From Flavobacteriaceae bacterium (GTDB lineage Bacteria > Bacteroidota > Bacteroidia > Flavobacteriales > Flavobacteriaceae): a stretch of 64,000 nt of DNA. Location: assembly GCA_947453885.1 (NCBI GenBank), contig CANGIF010000007.1:29201-93200 (forward strand), read 5' to 3'. This document shows positions 1 to 8,824 of the stretch, piece after piece. How positions within the stretch are numbered: the stretch's first letter is position 1; each line of letters begins with the position of its first letter. The notes beneath the pieces are model-generated. The model did no database searches and was not told the DNA's origin. It saw only the letters and a list, made by a program, of their open reading frames with translations. Both the position numbers and the translations under genes were made by a program.

Positions 1-1
1 A

Positions 2-418
2 TATACCTTTCGCTTCAAAAATAGTGAAAATAAAGTGGCTATTTTCGATGAAATAAGAAAAAAATTTATTCAACTAACTCCAGAAGAATGGGTACGTCAA
101 CATGTAATTCATTTTTTAATTTACCAAAAAGGTTATTCAAAATCGTTAATTAATGTTGAAAAGTTGCTAAAGATAAACGGATTAACTAAAAGATATGATT
201 TAGTAATTTATAATTCAGATGGGACTATTTTTTTACTTGTAGAATGTAAAGCACCAACAATTAAAATTGTTCAAAGTACTTTTGATCAAATTGCTAGGTA
301 CAATCTAACATTACAAGCTAAATATTTAATGGTTACTAATGGTTTGAATCATTACTTTTGTGAAATGGATTTTGTAAAAGAAGAGTATATGTTTTTACAA
401 GATTTACCCGTAAAATAA
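2..418 (+). CDS. HsdR N-terminal-like nuclease-fold protein, 5' truncated by the window edge
   Basis: The reading frame is open from base 2 and reads YTFRFKNSENKVAIFDEIRK before reaching a GTG at 35. I take that GTG as an internal valine, so the true start lies before the window. The protein carries 'LTPEEWVRQHVIHFL' and then the nuclease-like pattern RYDLVIY...LLVECKAP, with the D and the ExK-like ECK placed as in the PD-(D/E)xK core of type I restriction R-subunit N-termini (HSDR_N_2 type). There is no helicase part: the protein ends shortly after the nuclease fold, so it is a small stand-alone protein of unknown substrate. It stops 8 bp before the glycosyltransferase gene and is probably co-transcribed with it. 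The family call is by motif recognition; the function is unknown. Confidence 0.75.
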   Translation, partial: YTFRFKNSENKVAIFDEIRKKFIQLTPEEWVRQHVIHFLIYQKGYSKSLINVEKLLKINGLTKRYDLVIYNSDGTIFLLVECKAPTIKIVQSTFDQIARYNLTLQAKYLMVTNGLNHYFCEMDFVKEEYMFLQDLPVK

Positions 419-426
419 TAATCAGA

Positions 427-1419
427 ATGAAAATTGCAGTTGTAATATTAAATTGGAATGGCAAAAAACTACTTGAACAGTTCTTACCTTCAGTTGTAGC
501 TTTTTCAAAAGAAGCAACAATTTATGTAGCTGATAATGCTTCTGATGATACATCAGTAAACTTTTTAAAATCCCAATTTCCTGAAATTAAAATAATTCAA
601 AACAAAGCTAATTATGGATTTGCAAAAGGATATAATGAAGCATTAAAGCATATTAAAGAGCCTTATTATGCTCTAATTAATTCTGATATTGAAGTAACAG
701 AAAACTGGCTCATTCCAATACTGGAAACTTTTGAAGAAAATTCAAAAATAGTAATAATTCAACCAAAAATTTTAGACTATAAAAATAAGACTTGTTTTGA
801 ATATGCTGGAGCTGCAGGTGGATTTATAGACCAATTTGGCTACCCATTTTGTAGAGGTCGTATTTTTAATACAATTGAAAAAGATAACTTGCAATACGAT
901 ACAAAATGTTCTATTTTCTGGGCATCAGGAGCCTGTTTTTTTATCAGGAAATCTACTTTTGAAAAATTAAATGGTTTTGACACCGACTTTTTTGCACACC
1001 AAGAGGAAATTGATTTATGTTGGCGCTCCTTTAATTTAGGGTTTGAAATTTTGTACCATCCAAAGTCTGTTGTTTACCATGTTGGAGGAGCTACTTTACA
1101 ACAAGGAAAACCTTTAAAGACATTTTTAAATTTCAGAAACTCATTGTTAATGTTGACTAAAAATTTACCTGGTAATAGAGTATTCCCCATACTTTTTATT
1201 CGACTTTGTTTAGATGGTCTCGCTGGAATTCAATTTATGGTTCAAGGTAAATTCAGTCATTGCTGGGCAATTATTCGAGCTCATTTTGCTTTTTATTTAC
1301 TATTTATTCAAACATATAGAAAAAGAGGGAAATTTCAATCAAAGAGTTATTTTAAAACAAAAAGTATAGTTTGGTTGTATTATATAAAAAATGGCAAGGT
1401 ATTTGAAAAGCTTTTTTAA
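427..1419 (+). CDS. Glycosyltransferase family 2
   Basis: A 330-residue cytoplasmic or membrane-associated sugar transferase. The GT-A fold is visible: 'VVILNWNGKKLLEQFL' at the N-terminus, 'VADNASDD' for nucleotide-sugar binding, 'ALINSDIEV' (the DxD-equivalent, about residue 95) and 'GFDTDFFAHQEEIDLCWR' (about 185), the EE-DLcwR acceptor-side motif of rhamnosyltransferase-like GT2 enzymes. The C-terminal 100 residues are hydrophobic and basic, suggesting peripheral membrane contact. Length is normal for the subfamily. The start ATG follows the previous stop by 8 bp. Donor and acceptor sugars cannot be told; a role in surface polysaccharide or glycan synthesis is inferred. Confidence 0.88.
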   Translation: MKIAVVILNWNGKKLLEQFLPSVVAFSKEATIYVADNASDDTSVNFLKSQFPEIKIIQNKANYGFAKGYNEALKHIKEPYYALINSDIEVTENWLIPILETFEENSKIVIIQPKILDYKNKTCFEYAGAAGGFIDQFGYPFCRGRIFNTIEKDNLQYDTKCSIFWASGACFFIRKSTFEKLNGFDTDFFAHQEEIDLCWRSFNLGFEILYHPKSVVYHVGGATLQQGKPLKTFLNFRNSLLMLTKNLPGNRVFPILFIRLCLDGLAGIQFMVQGKFSHCWAIIRAHFAFYLLFIQTYRKRGKFQSKSYFKTKSIVWLYYIKNGKVFEKLF

Positions 1420-1463
1420 CATTAGTTTAGGTTAATAAATAGAGACAGCATATTCATTATACC

Positions 1464-1471
1464 TAAATTTG
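1464..1471 (+). promoter_or_regulatory. Putative -7 box of the OmpA lipoprotein gene
   Basis: TAAATTTG matches the Bacteroidota -7 consensus TAnnTTTG and lies 25 bp before the ATG at 1497. No TTTG is seen at the -33 spacing. Confidence 0.5.
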
Positions 1472-1496
1472 TAATTCATTTAAATTATTATATTAT

Positions 1497-2354
1497 ATGA
1501 AAAAATTAATCATAGCATTTTCTTGTTTAATGCTTTTAAATTCTTGTGTTTCAAAAAAAAAATTCACTGAATTAGAAAACAAAAACAAAGAGATTCAGGA
1601 TTTATTAAATTCTGCAACTGTTAAATTAAATTCTTGTTTGGAAGAAAAAGCCGGTGTAAGTGCAACTTTAGCTGCCTTGAAAGAGCAAAATGATCATTTA
1701 AAATCAAACAATCAAGATTTGATTAGTAACACCAAAGATCTTACCGTTTTAACAAAAAAAGGAGCAGATAATTTAGAAAAATCATTAGAGAGTTTAAAAG
1801 AAAAAGATTTAAAAATCACACGCTTACAGGACGCTTTAACTAAAAAAGACAGTGTAACTTTAGCAATTGTAACAAGTTTAAAAGGAGCCGTAGGAATAAG
1901 TGATCCGGATATTGAAATAAATGTTGAAAAAGGTGTTGTTTTTATTTCAATAGCAGACAAATTATTGTTTAAAAGTGGAAGTTACACCATTACAGATAAA
2001 GCTAAAGAAGTATTGTTTAAAGTAGCAAAAGTTATTAATTCAAAACCAGATTTTGAATGTATGGTAGAAGGACATACAGATAATGTCCCTTTTAATGGAA
2101 ATGGAATTTTAGTAGATAATTGGGATTTAAGTGTAAAAAGATCAACTGCAATTATAAGAGTATTAACAAAAGAATTAAGTGTAAACCCAGCTCAATTAAT
2201 TGCTGCTGGTAGAAGCCAATACGTTCCTTTAGTAGATAATAATTCCATTGAAAATAAAGCTAGAAACAGAAGAACTAGAATAGTAGTTATGCCTAAAATA
2301 GATCAATTTTATGACATGGTTGAAAAAGAAATGAAAAATCAAATAAAAAAGTAA
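1497..2354 (+). CDS. OmpA-family peptidoglycan-binding lipoprotein
   Basis: A 285-residue envelope protein. It has a lipoprotein signal (MKKLIIAFSCLMLLNSC, lipidated Cys17). A long heptad-rich, K/E-rich coiled coil spans about residues 20-120. A C-terminal OmpA/MotB domain spans about 145-265, with 'DKLLFKSGSYTIT', 'VEGHTDNVPF', 'NWDLSVKRST' and the closing 'AAGRSQY...NRRTRIVV'. OmpA-like domains bind diaminopimelate of peptidoglycan, so this protein should tether the outer membrane to the wall, with the coil as spacer. It has its own -7 box and a strong terminator just downstream, so it is probably monocistronic. No C-terminal beta-barrel is present. Confidence 0.9.
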   Translation: MKKLIIAFSCLMLLNSCVSKKKFTELENKNKEIQDLLNSATVKLNSCLEEKAGVSATLAALKEQNDHLKSNNQDLISNTKDLTVLTKKGADNLEKSLESLKEKDLKITRLQDALTKKDSVTLAIVTSLKGAVGISDPDIEINVEKGVVFISIADKLLFKSGSYTITDKAKEVLFKVAKVINSKPDFECMVEGHTDNVPFNGNGILVDNWDLSVKRSTAIIRVLTKELSVNPAQLIAAGRSQYVPLVDNNSIENKARNRRTRIVVMPKIDQFYDMVEKEMKNQIKK

Positions 2355-2368
2355 CATCTTAAAATTAA

Positions 2369-2404
2369 AAAACCGTCTCACATTTTTAATATTGAGACGG
2401 TTTT
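2369..2404. terminator. Bidirectional intrinsic terminator
   Basis: Perfect inverted repeat AACCGTCTCA / TGAGACGGTT (2371-2380 and 2393-2402) flanked by A-tract and T-tract. It separates the convergent OmpA lipoprotein gene and bcp and can serve both. Confidence 0.85.
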
Positions 2405-2433
2405 TTTACACAACAATTTTATTTTGAATAAAT

Positions 2434-2886
2434 TTATTTTAAAATTTGAATAGCATGTTGTTTTGTTTTTACATCTTTTATAACATCTAAAATTATACCA
2501 TTTTCGTCAATTACAAAAGTTGTTCTATGAATACCATCATATTCTTTTCCCATAAATTTTTTTAGTCCCCAAACACCAAAAGCATTAATCATTTCTCTAG
2601 ATTCATCAGCTAGTAATGGAAAAGGAAAGCTAAATTTATTTTTAAAATTTAGTTGTGCTTTTTCACTATCAGCACTAACACCTAGTATTGCATAATTTTT
2701 GGATTGAAAAACATCAAAATGGTCTCTTAAATCACAAGCTTCCGCTGTACAACCTGGAGTATTTGCTTTTGGATAAAAGAAAATCACTAATTTTTTTCCT
2801 AAATAATTTTCTAAAGTATGTAGAATGCCATCTTGATCTTTGGCAAAAAAGGCAGGTGCAATATCACCTATTTTGAGTGTTGTCAT
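2434..2886 (-). CDS. bcp: Thioredoxin-dependent peroxiredoxin Bcp (PrxQ type)
   Basis: A 150-residue cytoplasmic thiol peroxidase reducing hydrogen peroxide and organic hydroperoxides with thioredoxin as electron donor. 'FFYPKANTPGCTAEACDLRD' holds the peroxidatic Cys in TPGC and the resolving Cys five residues later, the two-Cys arrangement of the PrxQ/BCP subgroup. 'ILGVSADS', 'FPLLAD' and 'GIHRTTFVID' complete the AhpC/TSA fold. Full length for the family. It lies convergent with the OmpA gene and is separated from rplS by that operon's terminator. No clear -7 box is seen in the 50 bp upstream. Confidence 0.95.
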   Translation of the reverse strand: MTTLKIGDIAPAFFAKDQDGILHTLENYLGKKLVIFFYPKANTPGCTAEACDLRDHFDVFQSKNYAILGVSADSEKAQLNFKNKFSFPFPLLADESREMINAFGVWGLKKFMGKEYDGIHRTTFVIDENGIILDVIKDVKTKQHAIQILK

Positions 2887-2967
2887 CGTAATATATTTTA
2901 AAGTTTGAAATTACTAAAAGATTTTTGAAACAATTGTTAAAGTTTAATTTTTGTTTTATATAAAAAA

Positions 2968-2992
2968 AAAGTCTCGAAATTTTCGAGACTTT
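2968..2992 (-). terminator. Intrinsic terminator after rplS
   Basis: Inverted repeat AAAGTCTCGAAA / TTTCGAGACTTT with a very short loop, followed on the minus strand by a run of T. It lies 20 bp past the rplS stop. Confidence 0.85.
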
Positions 2993-3012
2993 TTTGAATT
3001 ATAAAAATAAGA

Positions 3013-3366
3013 TTAGAATCTTCTTCTATCCTTAATTTTAGCTTTTTTACCAGTAAGATCTCTAAAATAGAAAATTCTAGCTCTTCTAACGTGACCTGTT
3101 TTGTTAATTTCAATTTTCTGTAAAGCAGGTAAATTAACTGGAAAGATACGCTCAACTCCAACAGAACCTGACATTTTACGAATTGTAAAAGTTTCTGTTG
3201 TTCCAGAACCTCTTCTTTGTATAACTACTCCTTTAAAAAACTGAGTTCTTGTTTTTTCACCCTCTTTAATTTCGTAATACACTGTAATAGTGTCACCAGC
3301 TCCAAAAACTGGAAATTCTTTTTTTTCAACAAATTCGTTTTTAACGAATGACATTAAATCTGCCAT
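3013..3366 (-). CDS. rplS: 50S ribosomal protein L19
   Basis: A 117-residue ribosomal protein at the 30S-50S interface. Typical L19 segments are present: 'FGAGDTITVYYEIKEGEKTRTQFFKGVVI', with 'RGSGTTETFTIRK', 'GVERIFPVNLP' and 'RRARIFYFRDLTGKKAKIK'. Length is normal. It lies downstream of trmD, the usual trmD-rplS order. However, a 133-bp gap separates them and carries a full Bacteroidota promoter for rplS, so L19 can be expressed separately from the methyltransferase. A strong terminator follows. Confidence 0.98.
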   Translation of the reverse strand: MADLMSFVKNEFVEKKEFPVFGAGDTITVYYEIKEGEKTRTQFFKGVVIQRRGSGTTETFTIRKMSGSVGVERIFPVNLPALQKIEINKTGHVRRARIFYFRDLTGKKAKIKDRRRF

Positions 3367-3439
3367 GATAATTTTATTTTTTTTGTTATACTAAAGCAAC
3401 ATACACGTTTTTCGTCAGAGGTTGGTTTAAATTTGGCTG

Positions 3440-3470
3440 CAAATATAGTTATTTTGTTAATAAATACAAA
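3440..3470 (-). promoter_or_regulatory. rplS promoter (full -33/-7)
   Basis: On the minus strand TTTG (3470-3467), 19 bp, then TATATTTG (3447-3440). This is an exact match to TTTG-N19-21-TAnnTTTG, the primary sigma factor promoter of Bacteroidota. It leaves a leader of about 65 nt. Confidence 0.75.
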
Positions 3471-3499
3471 TTATTAAAAAAAACTTCTTTTTTAATAAT

Positions 3500-4177
3500 T
3501 TATTCGTTTAGTAAATCAGGACGACGATTTTTAGTATGTTCATACGATTTTTCATCTCGCCATTTGTCTATTTTTGCAAAATGGCCACTTGTTAATACTT
3601 CAGGAACTTTCCATCCTTTATAATCGGCCGGACGTGTATATATTGGACCAGATAATAAACCGTCTTGGAAACTATCTGATAATGCAGATGTTTCGTCACT
3701 TAAAACTCCTGGAATTAAACGTATAATTGAATCACAAAGCACCAACGCACCTAATTCTCCTCCAGAAAGCACATAGTCTCCAATAGAAATTTCTTTAGTA
3801 ATAAATTGGTCTCTAACTCTTTGATCAACACCTTTGTAATGACCACAAAGAATAATAAGGTTTTCAAACATTGACATAGAATTTGCCATTTTTTGATTTA
3901 AAGTTTCACCATCTGGAGACATATATATAATTTCGTCATACTTTCGTTGACTCTTCAAAAAACTAATACAATCATCAATAGGTTGAATTGTCATTACCAT
4001 TCCAGCTCCTCCTCCATAAGGATAATCATCTACACTTTTTTGCTTATTTGTAGTATAATCTCTTAAGTTGTGAAAATGTACTTCAACTATCTTTTTTTCA
4101 ATTGCCCTTTTCATTATTGAAGCTTCAAATGGACTCTTTAATAATTCGGGTAAAACGGTTATAATATCTATTCTCAT
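3500..4177 (-). CDS. trmD: tRNA (guanine-N1)-methyltransferase TrmD
   Basis: A 225-residue SPOUT enzyme that methylates G37 of tRNAs reading CCN, CUN and CGG codons, using S-adenosylmethionine and preventing +1 frameshifts. Visible signatures are '[13 protein letters not shown]', '[13 protein letters not shown]', the trefoil-knot cofactor loop '[13 protein letters not shown]' and '[17 protein letters not shown]'. Full length. It is the first gene of the trmD-rplS pair. The start ATG is only 4 nt after a TATCTTTG -7 box, so the message may have no leader. Confidence 0.97.
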   Translation of the reverse strand: MRIDIITVLPELLKSPFEASIMKRAIEKKIVEVHFHNLRDYTTNKQKSVDDYPYGGGAGMVMTIQPIDDCISFLKSQRKYDEIIYMSPDGETLNQKMANSMSMFENLIILCGHYKGVDQRVRDQFITKEISIGDYVLSGGELGALVLCDSIIRLIPGVLSDETSALSDSFQDGLLSGPIYTRPADYKGWKVPEVLTSGHFAKIDKWRDEKSYEHTKNRRPDLLNE

Positions 4178-4181
4178 TGGG

Positions 4182-4189
4182 CAAAGATA
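4182..4189 (-). promoter_or_regulatory. trmD -7 box next to the start codon
   Basis: TATCTTTG on the minus strand, with only CCCA between it and the trmD ATG. If used, transcription would begin at or within a base or two of the start codon. No matching -33 TTTG is seen. Confidence 0.5.
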
Positions 4190-4235
4190 ATATTTAGTTT
4201 ATTAAAGTTGAAATCGAATAACGAATGGTATATAA

Positions 4236-4685
4236 TTAAACACCAAATTGATTTAAATGATGGTCTAAATGTTTCCACATTAATATATCCCATTCTTCAT
4301 AAGTCAATTCTCCCCAAAATGGATGTTTCAAAACTTTGATAGTTTGTTTCCCTTCTGTAGCAAACCGACTAAAATTTTGTAGTAAAGTTGTTTTTACACT
4401 ATCAAATTCAAAATGCTTTGTAACAATAAATTCTTTTGCAGTTGGACTATTTTTCCGCATTTCTTTACCATAAAAAACTTTGTTTTTAAGTAACTTACCT
4501 AAGATTCTCATTGCAAAATTTATTTTCAAATCCATTTCTCCAAATGCAACTCTTATTGCATTGTCACAGTGAACACACATTTGATCTGCTGTCATGCTTC
4601 CCCATAAAGGTTTGGTGTTTTCTGTTATTTTTGAAATTCGAGCTTGCATGAGTTCATTAGATGCTTTGTCAAAAATTGAATTCAT
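4236..4685 (-). CDS. DUF1569 (DinB-like) family protein
   Basis: A 149-residue cytoplasmic protein. It resembles the DUF1569 family, a branch of the four-helix DinB/YfiT metal-binding fold: 'LWGSMTADQMCVHCDNAIRVAFGE' near residue 30 and 'LTYEEWDILMWKHLDHHLNQFG' at the C-terminus supply the conserved histidines that bind a divalent metal in the fold. The biochemical activity is unknown. It stands alone between trmD and a divergent isomerase gene. Confidence 0.75.
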   Translation of the reverse strand: MNSIFDKASNELMQARISKITENTKPLWGSMTADQMCVHCDNAIRVAFGEMDLKINFAMRILGKLLKNKVFYGKEMRKNSPTAKEFIVTKHFEFDSVKTTLLQNFSRFATEGKQTIKVLKHPFWGELTYEEWDILMWKHLDHHLNQFGV

Positions 4686-4746
4686 AACTATATAGAATTA
4701 ATTTGTTTATATTCTACAATTATACTGATATTCTTTAATATTATTT

Positions 4747-4754
4747 TAATTTTG
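4747..4754 (+). promoter_or_regulatory. Putative -7 box of the first PPIase gene
   Basis: TAATTTTG matches TAnnTTTG, 25 bp before the ATG at 4780. The -33 element is not recognisable. Confidence 0.5.
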
Positions 4755-4779
4755 CACTACAAATTTTAAAAACACTATT

Positions 4780-5712
4780 ATGGAAAATGGCATATATGCT
4801 AAATTTAATACTTCTAAAGGAGTTATTTTAGTTAAGTTAACACATGATTTAACACCTGGAACCGTTGGAAATTTTGTTGGATTAGCTGAAGGAAATTTAG
4901 AAAATAAAGTTAAGCAACAAGGAACTAAATATTACGATGGTTTACAATTTCACCGTGTAATTCCAGACTTCATGATTCAAGGAGGATGTCCTCAAGGTAC
5001 AGGAACGGGAGGTCCGGGTTATAATTTTGATGATGAATTTCATCCGACTTTGAAACACGATCGTCCAGGTGTTCTTTCAATGGCTAATTCAGGACCAGGG
5101 AGTAATGGTTCACAATTTTTTATTACTCACGTTCCAACGGAATGGCTGGATAACAAGCACACGGTTTTTGGACATGTAATAGAAGGGCAAGATGTTGTTG
5201 ATACGATTAATCAAGGTGATACAATTGAAAGTTTGGAAATTGTTAAAATAGGTGAAGAGGCTGAGAAATGGAACGCCATTGAGGCATTCCGAACATTTGA
5301 AGGTTCTAGAGAAAAAAGAGCAGCCGAGGAAAAGAAAGCTGCTGAAGAAGCATTAGAAAATTTAGCCGCTGGATTTGAAAAAACGGAAAGTGGATTACGA
5401 TATAAGTTTGTTCAAAAAGGTTCTGGAAAAAAAGCTGAAAACGGTAAAACAGTTTCAGTTCATTATTCAGGATCTTTAGAAAACGGAAAAGTTTTTGATA
5501 ATTCATACTCCAGAAAAAAACCTATTGAATTTCCTTTAGGAAAAGGGAATGTAATTGAAGGTTGGGACGAAGGAATTGCATTATTGCAAGTGGGAGACAA
5601 AGCTAGGTTTGTTATTCCTTCATATTTAGGATATGGTTCTCGAGGTGCTGGTGGTGTAATTCCTCCAAATGCAACTCTAATTTTTGATGTGGAATTAATG
5701 GATGTAAAATAA
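4780..5712 (+). CDS. Peptidyl-prolyl isomerase, cyclophilin-FKBP fusion (cytoplasmic)
   Basis: A 310-residue protein joining two unrelated proline isomerase folds. Residues 1-160 are cyclophilin with '[13 protein letters not shown]' (catalytic Arg), '[10 protein letters not shown]' and 'LDNKHTVFG'. Residues 165-195 are an alanine/lysine/glutamate-rich helical linker. Residues 198-310 are FKBP with '[19 protein letters not shown]', '[12 protein letters not shown]' and '[18 protein letters not shown]'. No signal peptide is present, unlike its two neighbours, so it should act in the cytoplasm as a folding helper. It is transcribed alone and divergently from DUF1569, with a terminator about 100 bp downstream. 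Confidence 0.92.
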   Translation: MENGIYAKFNTSKGVILVKLTHDLTPGTVGNFVGLAEGNLENKVKQQGTKYYDGLQFHRVIPDFMIQGGCPQGTGTGGPGYNFDDEFHPTLKHDRPGVLSMANSGPGSNGSQFFITHVPTEWLDNKHTVFGHVIEGQDVVDTINQGDTIESLEIVKIGEEAEKWNAIEAFRTFEGSREKRAAEEKKAAEEALENLAAGFEKTESGLRYKFVQKGSGKKAENGKTVSVHYSGSLENGKVFDNSYSRKKPIEFPLGKGNVIEGWDEGIALLQVGDKARFVIPSYLGYGSRGAGGVIPPNATLIFDVELMDVK

Positions 5713-5812
5713 ATTTTTATTTATAATAATATAAGCTATTGTAACGAAATATCGTTTATAAAGCAATATTATTTTAAAAATGATTATTGAATTCAAAGTA
5801 CAATTTAATATA

Positions 5813-5860
5813 AAAAAACTGCTGATAAAAAGTAAAACACTTTTTTTGCAGCAGTTTTTT
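5813..5860. terminator. Bidirectional terminator between convergent PPIase genes
   Basis: AAAAAACTGCTG / CAGCAGTTTTTT inverted repeat with a 24-nt AT-rich loop, lying between two convergent isomerase genes. The remainder of 5713-5907 is AT-rich with no ORF. Confidence 0.8.
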
Positions 5861-5907
5861 AGTATAATATAACAGGATACCTTAGTTGTATCTACTTTTT
5901 TGAATTA

Positions 5908-7107
5908 TTATTTAGTTTCAAACATTTCAACTTCAAAAATAATGTTTGCATTTGGAGGAATAACATTTCCAGCTCCTCTCTCACCATAGCCCAAAGCTGC
6001 TGGTATAAATAAAACAATTTTATCACCAATTCCCATGAAGTTTAATCCTTCAATAAAACCAGGAATTAGGCCGTCTTTTTTTCCAAATTGAAATGGAAAA
6101 GGTTGGTAACCATTTTGTGAGGCTCTATTAGCATCAAATTTTCCATAGGCTTTGTTAACATCTTCATAACTACTGTCAAACAAACTACCATCTTCTAAAT
6201 ATCCAGCATAATGAAAATAAATTGTAGTTCCATCAATTGGTTTTTTTCCAGTACCGTTTTTAATAATTTTATATTGTAATCCAGATGTAGTTTTATTTGC
6301 CGTTGCTTTAATTTCATTAAAACTAACTACTTTTGCAGCCATAACACTACCATACTTTTCTACATATTCTTTTTTCTTCGCTGCATCTGCTTCTGCTTGT
6401 TTTCTTTTTGATTCTGCTTCAATTGCTGCTTGCTTTTTATCATCTTCTCCTTTGTTAGCATAATAATTTGAAAATGTTTTTACTGCATCAAATGCTTTTG
6501 CTGCTGCTCCAACTCTTTTAATAGTAACTTTTTGCATAACATCATCTTGTGCGATTGCATTTACTACATCCATCCCAGAAGTTATATAGCCAAAAATTGT
6601 GTGTTTGCCATTTAACCATGACGTTTCTTTGTGAGTAATAAAAAATTGGCTACCATTTGTAGCTGGACCAGAATTTGCCATTGCTAAAATACCACCTTTA
6701 TCAAATTTAAATTCAGGAACAATTTCGTCTTTAAAAGCAAAACCAGGACCGCCTGAACCGTTACCTAGAGGATCGCCACCTTGAATCATAAAGTCTTTAA
6801 TTACTCTGTGAAATTTTAAACCATCATAGAACGGTTTTCCTTTAAATTCGTCTTTTACAAAAGGATTTTTTCCTTCAACTAAGGCTACAAAATTACCTAC
6901 AGTTATTGGCGCTTTTTGGTATTCTAATTGGATAATAATCTTACCTTTTGTAGTTTCAAATTCAACAAACATACCCTCTTTTGAAACAACTTTTGGAGCA
7001 GTAGTAGTTGTTTTTAAACTTGGTTTTACTGAATTTGCTTTTTTTGCTTTTTGTCCATAAACGGAAGTAATTCCTATAAAAAGCAACATTAAAAATTTGG
7101 TTTTCAT
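5908..7107 (-). CDS. Peptidyl-prolyl isomerase, exported cyclophilin-FKBP fusion
   Basis: A 399-residue isomerase with a signal peptide ([19 protein letters not shown]), so periplasmic. The cyclophilin domain (about 45-205) has '[15 protein letters not shown]', '[11 protein letters not shown]' and 'LNGKHTIFG'. A lysine/alanine-rich helical linker covers about 215-260. The FKBP domain (about 270-399) has '[20 protein letters not shown]', '[19 protein letters not shown]' and '[19 protein letters not shown]'. It is the last gene of the nrnA-gldI-PPIase-PPIase operon, 21 bp after its paralogue. The likely role is folding of exported and cell-surface proteins. Confidence 0.92.
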   Translation of the reverse strand: MKTKFLMLLFIGITSVYGQKAKKANSVKPSLKTTTTAPKVVSKEGMFVEFETTKGKIIIQLEYQKAPITVGNFVALVEGKNPFVKDEFKGKPFYDGLKFHRVIKDFMIQGGDPLGNGSGGPGFAFKDEIVPEFKFDKGGILAMANSGPATNGSQFFITHKETSWLNGKHTIFGYITSGMDVVNAIAQDDVMQKVTIKRVGAAAKAFDAVKTFSNYYANKGEDDKKQAAIEAESKRKQAEADAAKKKEYVEKYGSVMAAKVVSFNEIKATANKTTSGLQYKIIKNGTGKKPIDGTTIYFHYAGYLEDGSLFDSSYEDVNKAYGKFDANRASQNGYQPFPFQFGKKDGLIPGFIEGLNFMGIGDKIVLFIPAALGYGERGAGNVIPPNANIIFEVEMFETK

Positions 7108-7128
7108 GATTTCTATATTTATTTATTA

Positions 7129-8250
7129 TTAATTAGTTGGTATTTTATCTAGTAACTCTACTTCAAAAATAATGTTGGCATTTGGAGGAACCACATCGCC
7201 AGCACCGGCTTCACCATAAGCCAAATGTGTGGGTATAAAAAGAACTGCTTTATCTCCAATTCCCATTTTACTTAAACCTTCGTTAAAACCGGGTATAAAT
7301 TGATAGCTACCTGCTTGACAAGGAATTGGAGTGTATTGATGGGCATCAGCTCTACGTTGATCAAATTTTCCAAAATCTTTAGCAATAGTTTCATAACTTG
7401 TGTCAAATAAAGTTCCATTTTCTAAAAATCCTGCATAATGTACAAAAACAGGCATACCATTTGCGGGTTTTTTGCCACTTCCCTTTTTTATTATTTTTAG
7501 AGACAATCCACTTTGAAGTTTGGTAGCACTTGCTTTTATTGCAGTAAATTCAGCTACTTTTCGTTCTTGTGCTACTTTAGCTTTAGCTTCGTTTACTTTT
7601 TGATTTTCAGAAGCAAGTGCAGCTTGTTTTTTTTGGTTTTCAGCTTCAATTGAAAAATAATTAGTAAAAACTTTAACTGCATCAAACTTTTTTGCCGCAG
7701 CTCCTTTTCTAATTATTTTCACAGATGTTATCTTATCCCCAACAACAATTTTATTAACTACATCCATTCCTTTTTCAATTACATGACCAAAAATAGTATG
7801 CTTCCCATCCAACCAAGGTGTTGCAGTATGTGTAATAAAAAATTGACAACTATTTGTACTAGGCCCACTATTTGCCATTGCTAAAATACCACCGGCATCA
7901 AATTTTAAATCACTTGTAAATTCATCTTTAAAGCGGTAACCTGCATCACCAGTTCCGTCTCCGTTTGGATCGCCCCCTTGAATCATAAAATTCGGAATAA
8001 CTCTGTGGAATATTAATCCATCATAAAAAGGTTTTCCTTTGTAAGTTTCGTTTACATAATTGTTTTTACCTTCAATAAGCATAACAAAATTAGCTACAGT
8101 TATAGGAGCTTTTTGATATTCTAGTTGAATAAGCAAATCACCTTTGTTGGTTTTAATTTCGGCATACAAACCATTTTTTAGGTTTTTATTTTCTTCTTTG
8201 CAGGAAAATAAAGCAAAAAAGAGAAGTAATACTAAGGGTGCTTTTTTCAT
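7129..8250 (-). CDS. Peptidyl-prolyl isomerase lipoprotein, cyclophilin-FKBP fusion
   Basis: A 373-residue paralogue of the next gene, anchored as a lipoprotein (MKKAPLVLLLFFALFSC, Cys17). Cyclophilin is at about 24-180 ('[17 protein letters not shown]', 'STNSCQFFITH', 'LDGKHTIFGHV'). The helical linker is at about 190-225 and FKBP at about 240-370 ('PVFVHYAGFLENGTLFDTSY', 'FIPGFNEGLSKMGIGDKAV', 'HLAYGEAGAGDVVPPNAN'). The cyclophilin NGSQFF motif is changed to NSCQFF. It follows gldI by 12 bp in the same operon. Confidence 0.92.
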   Translation of the reverse strand: MKKAPLVLLLFFALFSCKEENKNLKNGLYAEIKTNKGDLLIQLEYQKAPITVANFVMLIEGKNNYVNETYKGKPFYDGLIFHRVIPNFMIQGGDPNGDGTGDAGYRFKDEFTSDLKFDAGGILAMANSGPSTNSCQFFITHTATPWLDGKHTIFGHVIEKGMDVVNKIVVGDKITSVKIIRKGAAAKKFDAVKVFTNYFSIEAENQKKQAALASENQKVNEAKAKVAQERKVAEFTAIKASATKLQSGLSLKIIKKGSGKKPANGMPVFVHYAGFLENGTLFDTSYETIAKDFGKFDQRRADAHQYTPIPCQAGSYQFIPGFNEGLSKMGIGDKAVLFIPTHLAYGEAGAGDVVPPNANIIFEVELLDKIPTN

Positions 8251-8262
8251 TTTTATTTTAAT

Positions 8263-8823
8263 TTAGTTATTCTGTTTTAGTGCAGTTTCTGGTTTAAAAT
8301 CATTTAGTGTAACGGTACAGATTAGCGGAATATTAACACCAATTCTTTTATTGTCGCCGTGATAACCATATCCCATGTTTGATGGGAAAAGAAAGATTAC
8401 TTTTTCTTTTTTATGCATTAATTTGATTCCGTCTCTTAGTCCCATAATAATGTTTTGCTTGTCCACATAATAAACTTGAGGTGCTAATTCTTCTTTAGTA
8501 TAAATTATTTGACCATCAAAAGTTTTAATTTCGTAATCAAAATAGGCAATATCACCTTTTTTTGGTTTCAGAGTATCAAGTTCATTTTTTGTTTCATAAG
8601 AATACCAATAACCTTTTTTTGATGCAACGTAATTGTTTTCAGGATTTTTTTTCATGATAGAATCAATACGTTTTTCTTCTAAAGCAACTAATTTTCTATT
8701 TCGTTCAGCAGATTCTTTCATAAAAGTGCCACTTTTTTGAGAAATTGGCTTTCTAGCTTGTTGTTGAGAGCAACTGCAAATGGAAACAAATACAAGGAAG
8801 AACATAAATATTTTAAATTGCAT
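8263..8823 (-). CDS. gldI: Gliding motility-associated FKBP-type lipoprotein GldI
   Basis: A 186-residue lipoprotein. The signal MQFKIFMFFLVFVSICSC offers two possible lipobox cysteines (16 and 18). The C-terminal FKBP fold covers about 80-180 ('GDIAYFDYEIKTFDGQIIYT', 'IIMGLRDGIKLMHKKEKVI', 'SNMGYGYHGDNKRIGVNIP'). This is the pattern of GldI, required for gliding in F. johnsoniae and thought to help fold Gld/Spr motility and secretion components. It follows nrnA by one base and is followed by two more exported isomerases. The name rests on sequence recognition and operon context. Confidence 0.9.
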   Translation of the reverse strand: MQFKIFMFFLVFVSICSCSQQQARKPISQKSGTFMKESAERNRKLVALEEKRIDSIMKKNPENNYVASKKGYWYSYETKNELDTLKPKKGDIAYFDYEIKTFDGQIIYTKEELAPQVYYVDKQNIIMGLRDGIKLMHKKEKVIFLFPSNMGYGYHGDNKRIGVNIPLICTVTLNDFKPETALKQNN

Positions 8824-8824
8824 A

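Noticed and set aside
35..37. GTG at 35 as the start of the first gene
   Set aside because: The frame stays open to the window edge and reads a family-like N-terminus before it, so the gene is truncated.
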